64,000 bases of DNA. It comes from Tamarix chinensis (Eukaryota; Streptophyta; Magnoliopsida; Caryophyllales; Tamaricaceae). Shown here in pieces: positions 36,677 to 49,419 of this stretch. Each line of letters begins with the position of its first letter. The stretch's first letter is position 1. The stretch lies in contig CM060175.1 in assembly GCA_030549775.1 (NCBI GenBank), positions 104,080,922-104,144,921 of the forward strand. Direction: 5' to 3'. The position numbers were made by a program, and so were the translations under genes. The notes under the pieces are model-generated. The model saw only the letters and a program-made list of their open reading frames with translations. It was not told the origin of the DNA and ran no database searches.

Positions 36677-38030
36677 CCTGGTTGAATCCATATAAGGAGA
36701 GGTTTGTTTTAGTGTGAGCTGATAAAATTATTCACTTTGACATACAACCAACAGGTATAATTTATTTGTTGTAAATATTCAATGTCATTTAACTTATTAC
36801 TAAGTAACGATTAACCATTACTAATATTCTGAAATTATAATTGTAGGGTGAAAAGTGAACATGGCAAACTGAAGAAATTATAATTGTAGCACACTAATAA
36901 AACTCCAAATTAATGAGGTGAAAAAATATTTGGAACAATCATGGGTTATTATTCCATATTACCCTATAGATAACATATTTTTCAAGGAGCTTGCATCTTT
37001 TGTATGTCGTAGAGCATTGGACTTGATTGAATAGGAGAGTAAGAGATCCAACATGGTTGGTCTTGAATCCTTGGGATGTGAGTGTTACTTAAGGTTAACA
37101 CATGATCTACCATGTACACACGAGATAATTCATTACAAACGAGATTATCAACCTATTCCTGTAACGATAATGCATAAATTCTAGAAGACTTTCACTATTG
37201 TTAGAATACAAGAAGAAAGGTTTGTATTTGATGATTCAATTGTTGATCGATTTGTATGTTCATTTTCTTCTAACATTATGTCTAAGGTGAAAATATTGCT
37301 TGACCAATTGCTATCACATCTACGATACTTTTATAATCTTATTAATGATATTCTCAAACCTACATAGACAAGTATGGTAGAACTGAATGTTTAATAAAAT
37401 AAAGAAAGCCCTAGTAATAGCACACAGATAGAGTGGGAGCACATAGAGTGTGCTTATTTCGAATCACCTTAAGGGCGAGGTCGATCAGGTTAAGGACATG
37501 GCAGGATCACTCATATCCTGGTCAATTGGAACATGCATCTCCTAGTAGAGGTCGTTCTTCCCCTAATCGATCATATTGAGGAAGAAGTAGTAGTGGAAGA
37601 CATAGTACTTGAAGGACTCATCGAATCATTTATGATTTTTTATGGTCCTTTGATATTGAGGTAGCTATGATCCCGTGGGTAGAATCATGGTGTGATGTTT
37701 TAGGCGATGGAAAATGTGGGTTTAGAGTGGTTGCACAACAACTCTTTGGCAGGGAATTAGAATGGTCAAATCTTAGAGCTATAATATATAGGGAACTAGT
37801 GACACATCAAAAGTCATATGAGATTGCCTTTATAGATCATATTGCTGAAAATATGTAACGCTTGGTATATTGGTAGGAATCAGCTCCAGTGGTGAAATGG
37901 TGGCATCATTCTAACTTTGGTTTCCTCCTTGTGACAACGTGCAATTTGTTTGGTTAAGTATTCATAGGTCGATTACATATTTACCGCACAAAATTCCACC
38001 TAATGGCCAATAACCTAATCGGACCATCAC
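35823..38030 (+). pseudogene. Mutator-like transposase with SWIM zinc finger and OTU protease-like domain
   Basis: Frame pieces read in order as: a lead-in GHPFACQLSPEE (35823), a MULE transposase core at about 36060-36480 (LDCTYKTNKCNLPFLEVIG, then TDRKLR, VFPNTSPFLCR and HISKNV), a SWIM finger at about 37078-37125 (CECYLRLTHDLPCTHEI, the CxC..CxH pattern), a Gly/Arg-rich linker, and an OTU-like segment from about 37667 (DVLGDGKCGFRVVAQ). Family: DDE transposase of Mutator-like elements; the OTU fold is a cysteine protease or deubiquitinase carried by one plant MULE clade. Two acidic catalytic positions are visible in the core. The OTU active-site motif is DGKC where DGNC is usual; its Cys remains. 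Broken by TAG at 36021-36023, TGA at about 36429, a (TA)n tract at 36606-36672 and later stops. I saw no terminal repeats. Confidence 0.75.
36606..36672. repeat. (TA)n microsatellite in the MULE pseudogene
   Basis: More than 30 uninterrupted TA units, which split the transposase frame. Confidence 0.95.
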
Positions 38031-40538
38031 CATCTTAAGTGTGTACAATTAGCCGCACTACGTATTGGTGTGTCTTTTAGTCACACTAATTTTGTGTACA
38101 TTTTTCATTATACTATACATGTTTGACCCTCATATTATGATACTTTATATGCTTGTAGTTAACCTTGATGGAAAATACAATATTATCACCTATTATATAT
38201 AATCAGTGGCACAAATTTGTTACTTCGAGCATATAGGGATGCAGAACTTTATGTACTTTAGTTTACTGAATTCTTGTAAGTATTTTGGTGCAGAACTTCG
38301 TTTACTTTAGTTTATCATATCATCTTAAGTATTTTGTTGTAGAATAATATTATTCACATGTTGGGAAATAATCATGGTGTAATGAGAAATTAAAATTAGC
38401 ATAGAAATAAATTATTCTGATAACAAATTTATAACAACCTTAATAGAAAATCAAAATCAAAGTGTAAAGAAAAAAAAAATCTACTAAACATCAAAATTAA
38501 TATAAATGTGTATTAATACAAAATATAAAAGTTTAATTTAAAACTTAATAATTTTTAATATGCACGATAAAATATTAACATACGTTGCGAACAAAACGGA
38601 GATAGTAATAGTATTAAGTTGACTTCTTTTCTTATTAAAAATAAAAATAAAAATTTCCGGTTGAGATCTACAGTTCACGACGAGAAAGTCTCAGGCAAAA
38701 TTATATACACAAGCAGAGCATTCCATTAGTTATAAATCAATAATCATGTAGGCTCTGTCGGAGAAGGAGATGGCGGCATTTCACACTTGTATTTTATAAT
38801 AATGGAGAGGGAGGTCAACGAGTGGAAAGCGGGGTCCGCACAAGCGCACGCTTGGTGACAGGCCTCTCTTTCCCTCCTGATCGGGTCATATACCACTGTC
38901 AAAGTGTCAAGCCTCCTTTCTCCGCCTGTTGTTCTAAGAGTCAGAGCCTGATAATGACGGTTGAAGCTGCCGGCTTAATCCCTCTTGAAAATCCTCATCA
39001 TTACAATCGATGCCATTTCCGACTCGATTTACGGTTTGCTCCTCCCAATCTGAGTCTTTAACGAACTCCTATCCGGGGAGGCAATCCCGGGGGGGGGGGC
39101 GGCCGAAGGCATGAGGGCGTCGCAGAAGTTGAACCCCCGGGGATGACCGGATGAGGCAGTGGGCATGTTTTAGTAGGCAGTTTTTTTTAAGTGGTTTTTT
39201 AGAATGTTGAAGGCGTACAGTATTTCGGAAGTTATTTTAGGCTGGTAAACGTCATATATAATATATACATATATTATATAAGGCTTCCTTTTTCAATTGT
39301 TTGACCCTGATTAAATAAACTCTAAACATCATTGATATTCACATAATTTATCAAGAGTTTTTTCCACCCGGAACAGTAAGGTAAATGATAAGTAAAAACA
39401 GGTACCGACAAAAATTAGCCGTTGAACAAGGAAAAAAATGACATAAACCAACTGAGAACCATCGTCATTCTGAAAATATAGCAAGATAGCTACATATCAT
39501 CAAATAATAAATCATATGATTTGATGCCTCTTTACGAGGCAAAATTTTCATATATTCGAAGATGTAAGTATGTATCGATATTCCCAATAACTGTGATGTC
39601 GGGGTGAGGTCAGCATGAGGTAGGACAAACCTACAATTTGAAGCTAAAATTCTCACTTTAATTGATTTGTTTCGGACAATGTAGGACCTCCTCCTACATG
39701 TTCCACGCTTGAATTGAGAGAGAGAGAGAGAGAGAGAGGGGTGGTGGTGGGGTGGGGGTTGGCGGAGGACAAAGGAGCTGAGGAACGGACGGAACGATTA
39801 GGTCGCACGAGGGAGCGAAAAAAAAAAAAGTTGTCGGAGAAGTGAGCATTGCCGATCCGTCTATCTTAGGTCCACACCACTGTGGAGTGCCGACTAGCTG
39901 CCGTGCTCTGTTTCAAAAACGTTTCATTTTCTGAAATTATTTTGGTGTTAGATTTTATATTAAAATTATTTAATTAATTTTTTATTAAAAAAATGTTAAT
40001 AATTAAAACTAACTAATGTAGATAATACTTTGAAAAAAATAATTTTTTCTTAATTTTAATAGATTTGATCTATTTTTTTTATAAAAATATATATATAATT
40101 TTGATTTTTTTTTAGGTCATTTTTATTTTCTAAATTTAAAAAAAAAATAACGTCGATTTAAGTCAAACGTCGATTACCACCGCATGTTGAAATACAATAC
40201 AGCGCACTAGGCCGGCCGGGCTAAGTTGAGCCACCCGTCTGACTTAGAGGGTCAACCCGCTAAGACACGGAACGCGTCCGCCGTCCATATATAATATACG
40301 GTACCTATCGATCTTAGCCCGTCCGCGTCGCGAGGTTAGGTTCACACGTAGGTTTTCCCTTTTAAAAGTATCTTTTTACATTCACCAAACTTGTAGATGT
40401 AAATGTAATTATCCGAAGAGAAATGTCAACGAATGATCGAGTGGTAAATATAAAAAAAATCTAAGTACTTTGTCATTTCTGTATGTGTCCTATTCTATAT
40501 ACAGATAGAAATTCTTTTATTTCTTTAAAAGAATAATA
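38031..40538. other. Spacer with a GC-richer patch
   Basis: No gene was recognised in 2.5 kb. A relatively GC-rich segment at about 38750-39150 contains an open frame at 38822-39061 without a recognisable domain and a G-run near 39090. A (GA)n tract lies at 39716-39738. A CG-containing stretch occurs at about 40190-40340. These patches could be old promoters or element ends; nothing decides. Confidence 0.4.
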
Positions 40539-40766
40539 CTTCTTCTTCTGTATTAAGAAACAGTCATTCTATAATTAAATTTGTATATGAAAGATTATTT
40601 TTAAACATAAAAATATTTTTTTTTATCTTTATTTTTCTTTTAAATTTAAATATTATATTATTTTTTAATAAATGATGCTAGTGTAATTTTAAAATTATTT
40701 TTATTACTTTTTTAAAAATTATGTAAAATAACAGAATTATTTCTTTTTTTTTTAATAAAAATGAAG
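40539..40766. mobile_element. Stowaway-like MITE (228 bp)
   Basis: TA at 40537-40538 and 40767-40768. The left end CTTCTTCTTCTGTATTAAG and the reverse-complemented right end CTTCATTTTTATTAAAAA match partly. Length and AT-rich interior agree with the copy at 29838-30075. Confidence 0.5.
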
Positions 40767-40768
40767 TA

Positions 40769-43700
40769 TTTAATAATATCATCAACACAAATTTATACGA
40801 ATAATGTTTGCTGATATCTCGGTTAACTAATACATGAGTTTATTATTAAATAGGCAGCAGTATCTGCCTCAGTCTATATATGTGTTTAAAAAAGTTATTG
40901 TAGTTTTCTGTTTAATATCGTGGCTTCATGTTTTACCATTTGTATTATATAAACTTAATTAAAACCAATACGAGTAGTATATATTTTTGAAAAACTTACT
41001 GTTTGTGTGAAAAACTCTCCCTTGAACGCAGACTAGGAAAGAAATAATACTCATTTTATCTTGGATTTTTTATTTTATTTTAATCTCCTCACTGCGGCCC
41101 AAAACGATGAAATTAACAGAATACTACGCTACCCTCCAAGCCTTTTTTGTATTTGAAGACCGAGCGTGTTCCTGTATGCTTTAATTCAACATGGCAGCTG
41201 ACACTTATATTATATACCAGTAGACTATGAGCGCCATGTGGCTGTCAGTATCGGCCATCGGGGACGTAATAATAGCGTATTTACTCCAACGACGGAAAAC
41301 GACATTTGGACACTCTCCAAGCTTAGTTTTGCTGCGTTTGGTTCGTCCGAGTGATGATAGGATCGTCCATTTACTTCCCCCCAAGTATCTTCCTCCGCAT
41401 CGCAGAGTCAAACGGATCATCATTTAGACGTTCCTGCGGGAAGTCAACTTCCGTGATATTGGATCTTGACTCACGTTGATGTGATGCCGACGCGGCCGAA
41501 TCGCCGTCCGATCTCTCTATGCGGTCAATTCGGTTTACGCTACGGCCGAATTATATTATTTTTCCATTTCTAGCTTGTTAGGTAGAGATTTTTAATCCCT
41601 TCCCTTGCTGTATTGCATAATACTTTCAGGTCTTCTTCAGTAAATAACCATCTCCGTTTTTTGTTTTTTGTTTTCTTCGATATCTCTTAAAGTTTTGACT
41701 ACATTAAACTTTTAATTTAAGCGTTTAGTGGAGAGTATTTATAATAGCATATTAGGATGATAAGAATAATATTTTTTTTAAAAAAAAATTTATTAGTATA
41801 TTTAAAATTAAAAATTTTAAAATTATTTGTATTTTCAATTTCTTAACGCTTTCACCAAATATTATTAAATGTTTTTATATAAACAAGTGATATCATTTGC
41901 TATATAAATTAGTTAATGCAATCTGCTTGATCGTTAAAGTCGTCCATTAGCTATTTATCAAATAGGGCTCTAGTGTGGAAGGAAGAGGGAAGTATGTTGC
42001 TCCTAAGTCTATATATATATATATATAATTATACCATAGATATAGGTAGGTATGGATGAATTGTATTAATTTTAATCGAAAATTAGATGCGGTTCAAGGG
42101 CAGAAAATTTAGTTAATACCTTTTTTTTTTTTTACGGAAAACTCACTTTTATATATTGAGAAAATATAGATATAAATTTTCGATAGGCTTAGTAATAGTA
42201 TTATATATATATATAATTTCTAATGTGTATATAAAAATCAGAAAGAATAATATGTTATTTATATTTAAGGATCCTATTAACGAATGGAGTCTTAATCTAG
42301 CTAGCTAGCCGAGGTTGACTTAATTCATATCCCCCTCCCTTATCATGCTTGGGAAAGACTTCTTAGTAAGAATGAATGAAGTATTTAACAATTTGACTAG
42401 TGGAAGACTCGTGTCAAGCCTCCCGATCAGGTGTTCGAGGCCATGTGTGGTTGACAATAAGACGGAAGACGATTGACGATTGACGATTGACTTCTTCTAC
42501 CAAGGACGGGGAACATTCCCTTTTGACAATCAAGGTCCTAGCTGTGAATTTTGGGAGAGGGGAGGGAGGGCGGGGGGGCCCACTCTTTGTTAGTAGACAT
42601 CAACTCTTGACTCATCTTATGGCTTCTTCCTAAAATATATAATTCGGGCGCTCGCATGGGGCTGGCTGATACAAGTTTTATCTTCTTCGGCTTTTTAATT
42701 AGAGAAATAGTTTTCTTTCTCCACTATAATTTTGTCTTACGCTCATGCGTGCTTGATAGGATTAAAATTATTAATATTGGATAAGGAACTATAAGGGCGG
42801 AAAGAAAAAAAAAAAAGCTTCCTTTTATGTGTCAATCTTTATGTTAACTATTGAAAGTGGAGGAGAAGGCTTCTTTTCAAGTACTATCTGCTTTCTAATT
42901 TGTGGTGCTGGTTGGTAGCCAAGTATAATATAGCATTATTTTTTTTTTTTTGTACTTCAATAATTATAAATGTTTTTGTTCTATAATTGTACCTCTCTCG
43001 TTTATTCCCCTCCGTCTCTCTCTCTCTTTTTCTGCCTAAAAAATCCATTACTTTATCCTCTTTATATTTTTAATCCGTTAACGACGGTTGCTTTCAAAGA
43101 ATATTATTAAATATTTTTATATAAATAACTAATATTATCGGTTAATAAAATTAGTTGATAAAGCCTGCTAAATCATTAATATAATTCATTAGTCATTAAT
43201 TCTTCCGTATTAAAAATATAGTTATTATATCATTAATTTGTTTATTAAAAAAATCATTTTTAAAAAGTTAAATATATTTTTTTATTTTTATCTTTATTTT
43301 TTAAAATTATATATAGATTAAATAATGTATTAATTTTTAATAAAAAATTATAAATATAATTTTAGAATTTTTTTATTTACTTTCTAAAATGTATATAAAT
43401 TAACGGATTTTTTTTTAAAAAAATATGGTCCAACCGGGCTCTAGTGTGAGAGGAAAAGAATCCCCCGGTTTTCTTCTCTTTTTCTAGATCTATCCTCTGC
43501 CAGTCACATAAATTCATCTCTCAAGGAATGTCCGGAAATTAAGCAGAAAAAAACAAACAAAAAACGCTTCGTCGCAGTGCGCACGCCACGCTCTGACATA
43601 AACCATCGCTACCTACATCTACATGTCCAAGTAAGACTTCCATTAGTTCGTCAAAAATAAAAATAAAAAATAAAAAAGGTAAGCAATCGCCAACTTTGAG

Positions 43701-43865
43701 ACCTGAGAGTATATTTTATTGAAAGCAAAGGATGGGATCCAGATGATAATCTCCCTCTCCCTCTCTCCTTTGACAATAATTCAATTGTTCCATTATGCTA
43801 CGCAGCTGCTTGAGAAATAAACTATTGGCGCTACTTCTGTCTGCTCTTTATTCTTCAATGATATA
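40769..43865. other. Spacer with a dispersed repeat pair and a nested insertion
   Basis: No gene was recognised. Two related stretches are visible: about 41845-41990 and 43079-43460. Both run through AATATTATTAAAT.TTTTTATATAAA, a TTAGTT-AT-AAxxCTGCT segment and GGGCTCTAGTGTG. In the second copy a block at about 43199-43430 interrupts the repeat; its left end TTCTTCCGTATTAAAAAT resembles the Stowaway-like copies nearby, but its right end is not recognisable. A slightly GC-rich, gene-less patch lies at 41090-41530, and (TA)n runs near 42010 and 42205. Confidence 0.45.
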
Positions 43866-44092
43866 CTCTCTCGTGATTTAAAAAATTATCATCGAGTATT
43901 TTAATAATATGTTTTAATTATTGATACTTTTTAATATATATTAATAAAAAAATTAATCTAATATTATAAAAAATATTTTTAATATGTATATAATAATTAT
44001 ATTTTTATATCAATATATATTATCCTTTAAAAAACAATAATAATATTTTATTATCAAAATATGCGATTAAAGTATTTTCAATAGAGGTGGAG
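43866..44092. mobile_element. Possible Stowaway-like MITE (227 bp)
   Basis: TA at 43864-43865 and 44093-44094. The left end begins CTCTCTCGTGATT and the right end, reverse complemented, CTCCACCTCTATTG. Size fits the other copies, but the end similarity is weak. Confidence 0.35.
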
Positions 44093-44117
44093 TATTAAGT
44101 ATTTGATAAATAAATAT

Positions 44118-44414
44118 TAGAGACGATAATCGGATAGATTTTACTCAAAACCCAACGTATTTTATCTATCGGATATATAAATAAATATAGATAAACGGAT
44201 ATAAATAAATGAAAAAAATATCTAACCGATTTGAGTATGGATACGAATAAGAGCTCATCAAATATCTATTGCTATAATACCGGGTTTCAAGTATGGATAT
44301 TGAGGGGAGAAATGTTATCCGGGTTTAAATACAAATATATAAATAAGTTTTCTTATTGAATATGGGTAATAGATCGTGCTACTCAATCCGTATCCGATCT
44401 ATTATCATCTCATA
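44118..44414. mobile_element. Small non-autonomous hAT relic (about 297 bp)
   Basis: The left end TAGAGACGATAATCGG and the reverse complement of the right end, TATGAGATGATAAT, are similar. The interior is rich in GGATA/TATCCG words like the large hAT element's subterminal zones. No 8-bp target duplication could be read. Confidence 0.4.
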
Positions 44415-44441
44415 CACACAAAAGCACGCGTGACAACTAAC

Positions 44442-44702
44442 CATAGAAATATACAAACACGTGTATATTTTACTTTATTGAGTAACTAATTGTAAATTAG
44501 TAAAAAAAAAAGTAAAGCTATTAGATACACGATTAAGAGGTTAGTCATAACAGACTAATCTTGTTCCTAACCTCGTGTATAAATAGAGCTAATCAACAAA
44601 AATAGAAATACAATTTTTTTGTCGATTACAATCTTACTATTGGAGTTTGAGCGTCCTCCTCCATTTTTGTCTAAAATGCAGCTTCGCTAAGCTATTTTTA
44701 CA
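44442..44702 (+). repeat. 5' LTR of the copia element
   Basis: Ends TTTTTACA; its first two bases have changed from TG to CA. It carries GTGTATAAATAG, probably the LTR TATA box, at about 44575-44586. Confidence 0.9.
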
Positions 44703-44720
44703 TGATATCAAAGTAGAGGT
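44703..44720 (+). promoter_or_regulatory. Primer-binding site of the copia element
   Basis: TGATATCAAAGTAGAGGT directly follows the 5' LTR and is a mutated form of the TGGTATCAGAGC site complementary to initiator methionine tRNA used by most plant copia elements. Confidence 0.85.
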
Positions 44721-44777
44721 TGTGCTATATCCTCTATTCTCCTTAATCCATCCCTAATTCCTCAAACTAAATCCATA

Positions 44778-47700
44778 ATGGCAGAAACAAAGACTGTCCA
44801 AATTTGACTACAAGATGAAAATATCTCCACCATTACTCGAAACTCTAAAAGTCAATCAGTAAATCATGCTTGTAGTGATCCTTACTACATAACATCTGTA
44901 GATCATCTAGGACTTTAGTTACTTGTCCCGACTTTCAATGGATCGAATTACCTAAACTAGAGCAGAGGAATTCAATGGGCCTTGAATGCTCAGAATAAGC
45001 TCGGATTCATTAAAGGAACGGTTCTCAAATTGCTAGAAAATTTAGAAAATCATCAAGCCTGGCTCAGGTGTGATTATATTGTTACTTGCTGGATTATTAA
45101 TTCTATACAAAAGAACATAGCTAAAGATTTTATGTATGTGTCTTCTACTTAATCGTCAGCTATGACGTTATGGGATGAAATAGTAAAAAGGTTTGGTGAA
45201 TCGAATGCTCCTTTTTATCTTGCAAACCAATTGAGACCTTAGTTTATTAAGTTAGGGAAATCATTCTATTGCCGAATACTATGGAAAGATTAAAAGACTA
45301 TGGGATAAAATTGAAAGTGTTGGTTCGACTCCTAAGTGTAATTGTGGTGTTGTTGATTAATGTAACTATCAACTACTTTAAAAAAAAATACTAGAACAAG
45401 ACAGAAGACGGAAATTGATGCAGTTCTTGGTAGGGTTGAATGATAGTTATGAGAAAATAAGACGCTCTATTATTACCATGGATCTTCTACTATTCATCTA
45501 TAAAGCCTATTATATACTCCACCGTGTAGAAAAATAAAGGGAAATAACTAGTATTGTTAGACTCAACAATGAAACAAATGCTATGGCAGTGTCTAAATCA
45601 ATAAATTTTAGCTTATAGAATAAGACTCGAGATTTAAAAAGAGAAAGGGCCTTAAAAATATGCACTCATTGTCATCAAAGAGGAAACACAATAGACCAAT
45701 GTTTCAATTTGATAGGTTATCCAGAGTAGTATGATAAAGCCAAGAATAAAGCAACTGCAAAAATTGTTGTTAATGCCACTAATGCTCGAGAAATGATGGA
45801 TATTCCTCTGGATTGTACCTCCACTAATGTTGCACCAGCCAAGATTGATCCTGCCATTATGAATGCTATATACCAAGAGGTCATGAGGAGTATGAAGCAA
45901 AATGACAATGGAACTGATGCATCAAATGCAAACTTCGCAAGTACATATACCATAGCATCTCATACCACTTCTATATACGGTTGGATCATTAACATAGGAG
46001 CATCAGACCATATGTGTCATGATGCATCCCTATTTGTTTTATTTCATACACTTTCTACACCCCATATACATTAATCTTCATAATAATACAAAGCAAAAAT
46101 TTACATAAATTGGTGATATTCATCTTGATTCGATTGTCTTTAAGGATGTCTTCTATGTTCCAGAGTTTAAACATCACTTATTAAGTGTAGGCAAACTTCT
46201 TGATTCTTGTTGCCCATTTTAACTCCTCTCATTGTTTATTTTAGGACCCTACATCTAATGCTGCAGTGACTTTAAGAAATAGACAGCATGGTCTCTATCT
46301 TTTTTATAGCAAAAGCAATAAATCAAGTATGAATCAATGTCATCATACTCGTCATCATTGTAAAATATCTCTTTCTCTTGTTCATGCTAGATTAGATCAT
46401 ACTTCCCTATCCATAATGAAACATTTAGATATATGTAATTATGGTGGAGTATCTACATACATTTGTGACATTTTTAATCTCATAAAGTAACATAAAATTC
46501 CATTTTCTCCTAATCCTTCTATAGCATATACTTGCTTTGACTTGATATATGTTGATTTATGGGGTCTTTATAAGACTCGAATGCTGTATGGAGAAAATTA
46601 TTTTTTTTACAATAGTGAATGATCATTCAAGAGCAACATGGACTTTCCTTCTCATTAATAAGTACTAGATTCTAGGAGTTGTTTTCAGTTTCTTGTCATA
46701 CGTGAAGACTTAATTTAATTCCAGAGTTAAGCACATATAAAGTGATAGTGGGAGTGAGATACTAACTAAATGTGTTCTCGGTTATTTTAGAGAGAGGGTA
46801 TTCTCCATAAAAGAACTATACCTTACACTTCACAACATAATGAAAGGGTGGAGCGCAAGCATAGACATTTTTTGGATATGCTCGAGCCATTAGATTTCAT
46901 GCACATCTTCCTATTAGATTTTGGGTGATTGCATTCTTGCAGCAACCCACATCATTAATCTACTTCCTTCCTCCATTTTAGCTTGGAAAACACCCTTTGA
47001 AATACTTTACAAACAAAAACCCACTTATGATCATCTCAGAGTTATAGGGTGTCTTTGTTATGTGCATACTTCAACAACAAACAATATGTAGCCAACATCA
47101 AACAAATGCATATTGCTTGGGTACCCATGTGGACAAAAACGATATCAAGTTTTTGACATTAAAGCACAAAGAGTCCTTTTTTCACCCAATATGATTTTCA
47201 AAGAAGATATATTTCCATTTCAAAATAAGATGGATGACCCTTCATCATCTAACAATCCAAATCTACCTCTCGTAAGTCCTATAACATCACATGCAAATAT
47301 TCCTATTACAGTTTCAAATTTGACAACTCATACTCTCATTTATTTTTCAGCACACGAGTCACTATTACCATTAATATCTACAATTACAGAGCACTCATCA
47401 CCGCATACAGATAAATAATCTTCCTCTCCATCACCACCATTACCTACTTAAAGATCCACATGGATAAGAAAACCACCACCCATTTTCAATGATTTATTTT
47501 ATCTGACTTTACCCTCCACTACCACCTCCCCATACTACTCCTTAGTCAATACCAATCTAGAACAGTTTTCCATTGAATTTAATACCTCATTAGCAAACAT
47601 GCTAGCTTTACAAGAGCCATCAACTTATTTGCAAGCAAATGATGATCCTTTATGGATTGATGCCATGCAAAAAGAATTATCAGCACTTGAAGATAATTAC

Positions 47701-49110
47701 ATTTGGGAAATAACCTCACTACCACCTGGTAAGAGAGAAATAGGATCTAAGTGAATTTATAAGATAAAATTCAAGCTACGGATTCTGTTGAATGGTATAA
47801 AGCTCGCGTGGTTGCCAAGTGATATAATTAGGTGAAGAACAAAGACTATAAACATACTTTCTCACCAATAGCAAAATTAGCTACCATTCGTATCTTAATT
47901 GCCATTTCCACTGCTCAATAATGGCCACTGCATCAGCTAAACATCAATAATGCCTTCTTACATGGATTCCTCGATGATGAAGTATACATTCTTCTTCCAC
48001 AAGGATATTCCAAGGTAGTTCCAGGATAAGTTTGCAAGTTGCAAATATATATATATATATGGCTTAAAATAGGCATCTCAACAGTGGAATATTGAACTCA
48101 CAAAATTTCTAATGAGTATTGGCTTTCAATAGTCAAAACGAGATTACTCCTTTTTTGTTAAATGTGACTCTTCTTTTATCACACTTTTTTAGGTTTATGT
48201 AGATGATCTCCTGTTAATTAGTAATGACTCTGCTAGGCATTCACTCCACTAAGGTTGCTCTCGTCAAGCCTTTTCACTATTGATGGCCTTGGTTTGATGA
48301 GATACTTTATGGGTCTTGAGGTATCCCATTCTTCTTTTGGTATTGTCCTTAATCAAAGGAAATACATCATGGATATTCTTATTCATACTAAGATGAAACA
48401 TTGCAAATATGCTTCTTTCCCTCTACCTCTTAGGCTTAAACTATTAATTGAGGATGGTGCATTGTTAGATGATCCATAATCCTATCAATGTCTCATTGGT
48501 TGTCTTCTCTACCTCAATATGAGTAGGCCAAACCTTTCTTAGGCTTTCCAACATTTAAGCCAATTTTTTCAAGCACCTCGCCTCCTTCATGTGCAAGCAT
48601 CCCTTTACGTGGTTCACTATTTACATAGCACCGTTGATAAGAGACTATTCTATTCAGCTACTTCTTCACTTAATCTTTCTACTTACAATGATGCCAATTG
48701 GAGTTCTTGTGTTTATAGTTATCGATCACTCATAGGGTATTGTGTTTTCCTTGGATCATCCTTAATCTCTTGGAAAACCAAAAAATAGAAAACTATATCG
48801 AAGTCCTCTACCGAAGCTGAATACAAAAGTATGTATGCTACCTCAAGTGAGCTCTTTTGGTTAGCCGGCCTCCTTAAAGATTTGCATACATCTCCTCTTT
48901 TACCTATTCCCCTATAGTGTGATAATAAGGTAGTTTATGGATTGTTGCTAATCCGGTCTTCCATGAATGAACTAAGCATATCAAAATTGACCGTCACTTT
49001 GTTCGAGATATGGTTCAATCTGGTTTTTTTTATGTACTTCTTATGTTCGTTCTGGATTATAGTTAGCCAATTTAATGACAAAGCCACTTGAAGTTTAACG
49101 GCATCATTTC
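44778..49110 (+). pseudogene. Copia gag-pol polyprotein, inactivated
   Basis: Pieces in several frames, with many stops: a gag segment around 44990-45530 (QWALNAQNKLGFI); a zinc knuckle at 45661-45705 (CTHCHQRGNTIDQC, in which the His of CCHC is Asn); a protease segment at about 45980 (WIINIGASDHM, catalytic Asp replaced by Asn); the integrase lead HARLDHTSL at about 46380 and a DLWG / VNDHSRATWTF stretch at 46545-46650; a reverse transcriptase from about 47640 (DDPLWIDAMQKELSAL) with an intact YVDD at about 48196; and an RNase H piece with SSTEAEY near 48800-48825. No long frame survives, so activity is excluded unless supplied by another copy. Confidence 0.9.
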
Positions 49111-49149
49111 GTAAGTGACAAGCTTAGTATGGTTCGATGTCATAGTCTA

Positions 49150-49163
49150 ACTTGAGGGGGGGA
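49150..49163 (+). promoter_or_regulatory. Polypurine tract of the copia element
   Basis: An A, then CTTGAGGGGGGGA, lies directly before the 3' LTR, as expected for the plus-strand primer. Confidence 0.85.
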
Positions 49164-49419
49164 TGTAGAAACATACAAACACGTGTATATTTTACTTTAT
49201 CGAGTAACTAATTGTAAATTAGTAAAAAGTAAAGTTGTTGGATACACGATTAGGAGGTTAGTCATTACAGACTAATGTTATTCGTAATCTTATGTATAAA
49301 TAGAGCTAATCAAGAGAATCATAAATACAACTTTTTCGTCGATTACAACCTTATTGTTGGAGTCCGAATGTCCTCCTCCATTTTCGTCTAAAATATAGTT
49401 TTGCTAAGCTGTTTTTACA
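49164..49419 (+). repeat. 3' LTR of the copia element
   Basis: Starts TGTAGAAACATAC and ends TTTTTACA, and aligns over its length to the 5' LTR. Confidence 0.92.

Larger units (their letters stand above)
44442..49419 (+). mobile_element. Ty1/copia LTR retrotransposon, full length but decayed (4,978 bp)
   Basis: Two LTRs (44442-44702 and 49164-49419) enclose a primer-binding site, a broken gag-pol region in copia order (protease, integrase, reverse transcriptase, RNase H) and a polypurine tract. The flanking 5-mers CTAAC and CTGAT agree at three of five positions, consistent with an old target duplication. The LTRs differ at several dozen positions, roughly 85% identical by eye, so the insertion is old. 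Confidence 0.93.

Noticed and set aside
36455..36691. 78-codon minus frame with an Ile-Tyr run
   Set aside because: It is the translation of a (TA)n microsatellite.
38822..39061. 79-codon + frame in a GC-rich patch
   Set aside because: It has no recognised domain, no splice or promoter context, and might be chance in less AT-rich sequence.
39900..40150. Possible further Stowaway-like element
   Set aside because: The candidate ends do not pair and no TA duplication could be fixed.
41205..41427. Overlapping 66- and 72-codon frames on opposite strands
   Set aside because: They mirror each other in a GC-richer patch and neither shows a domain.
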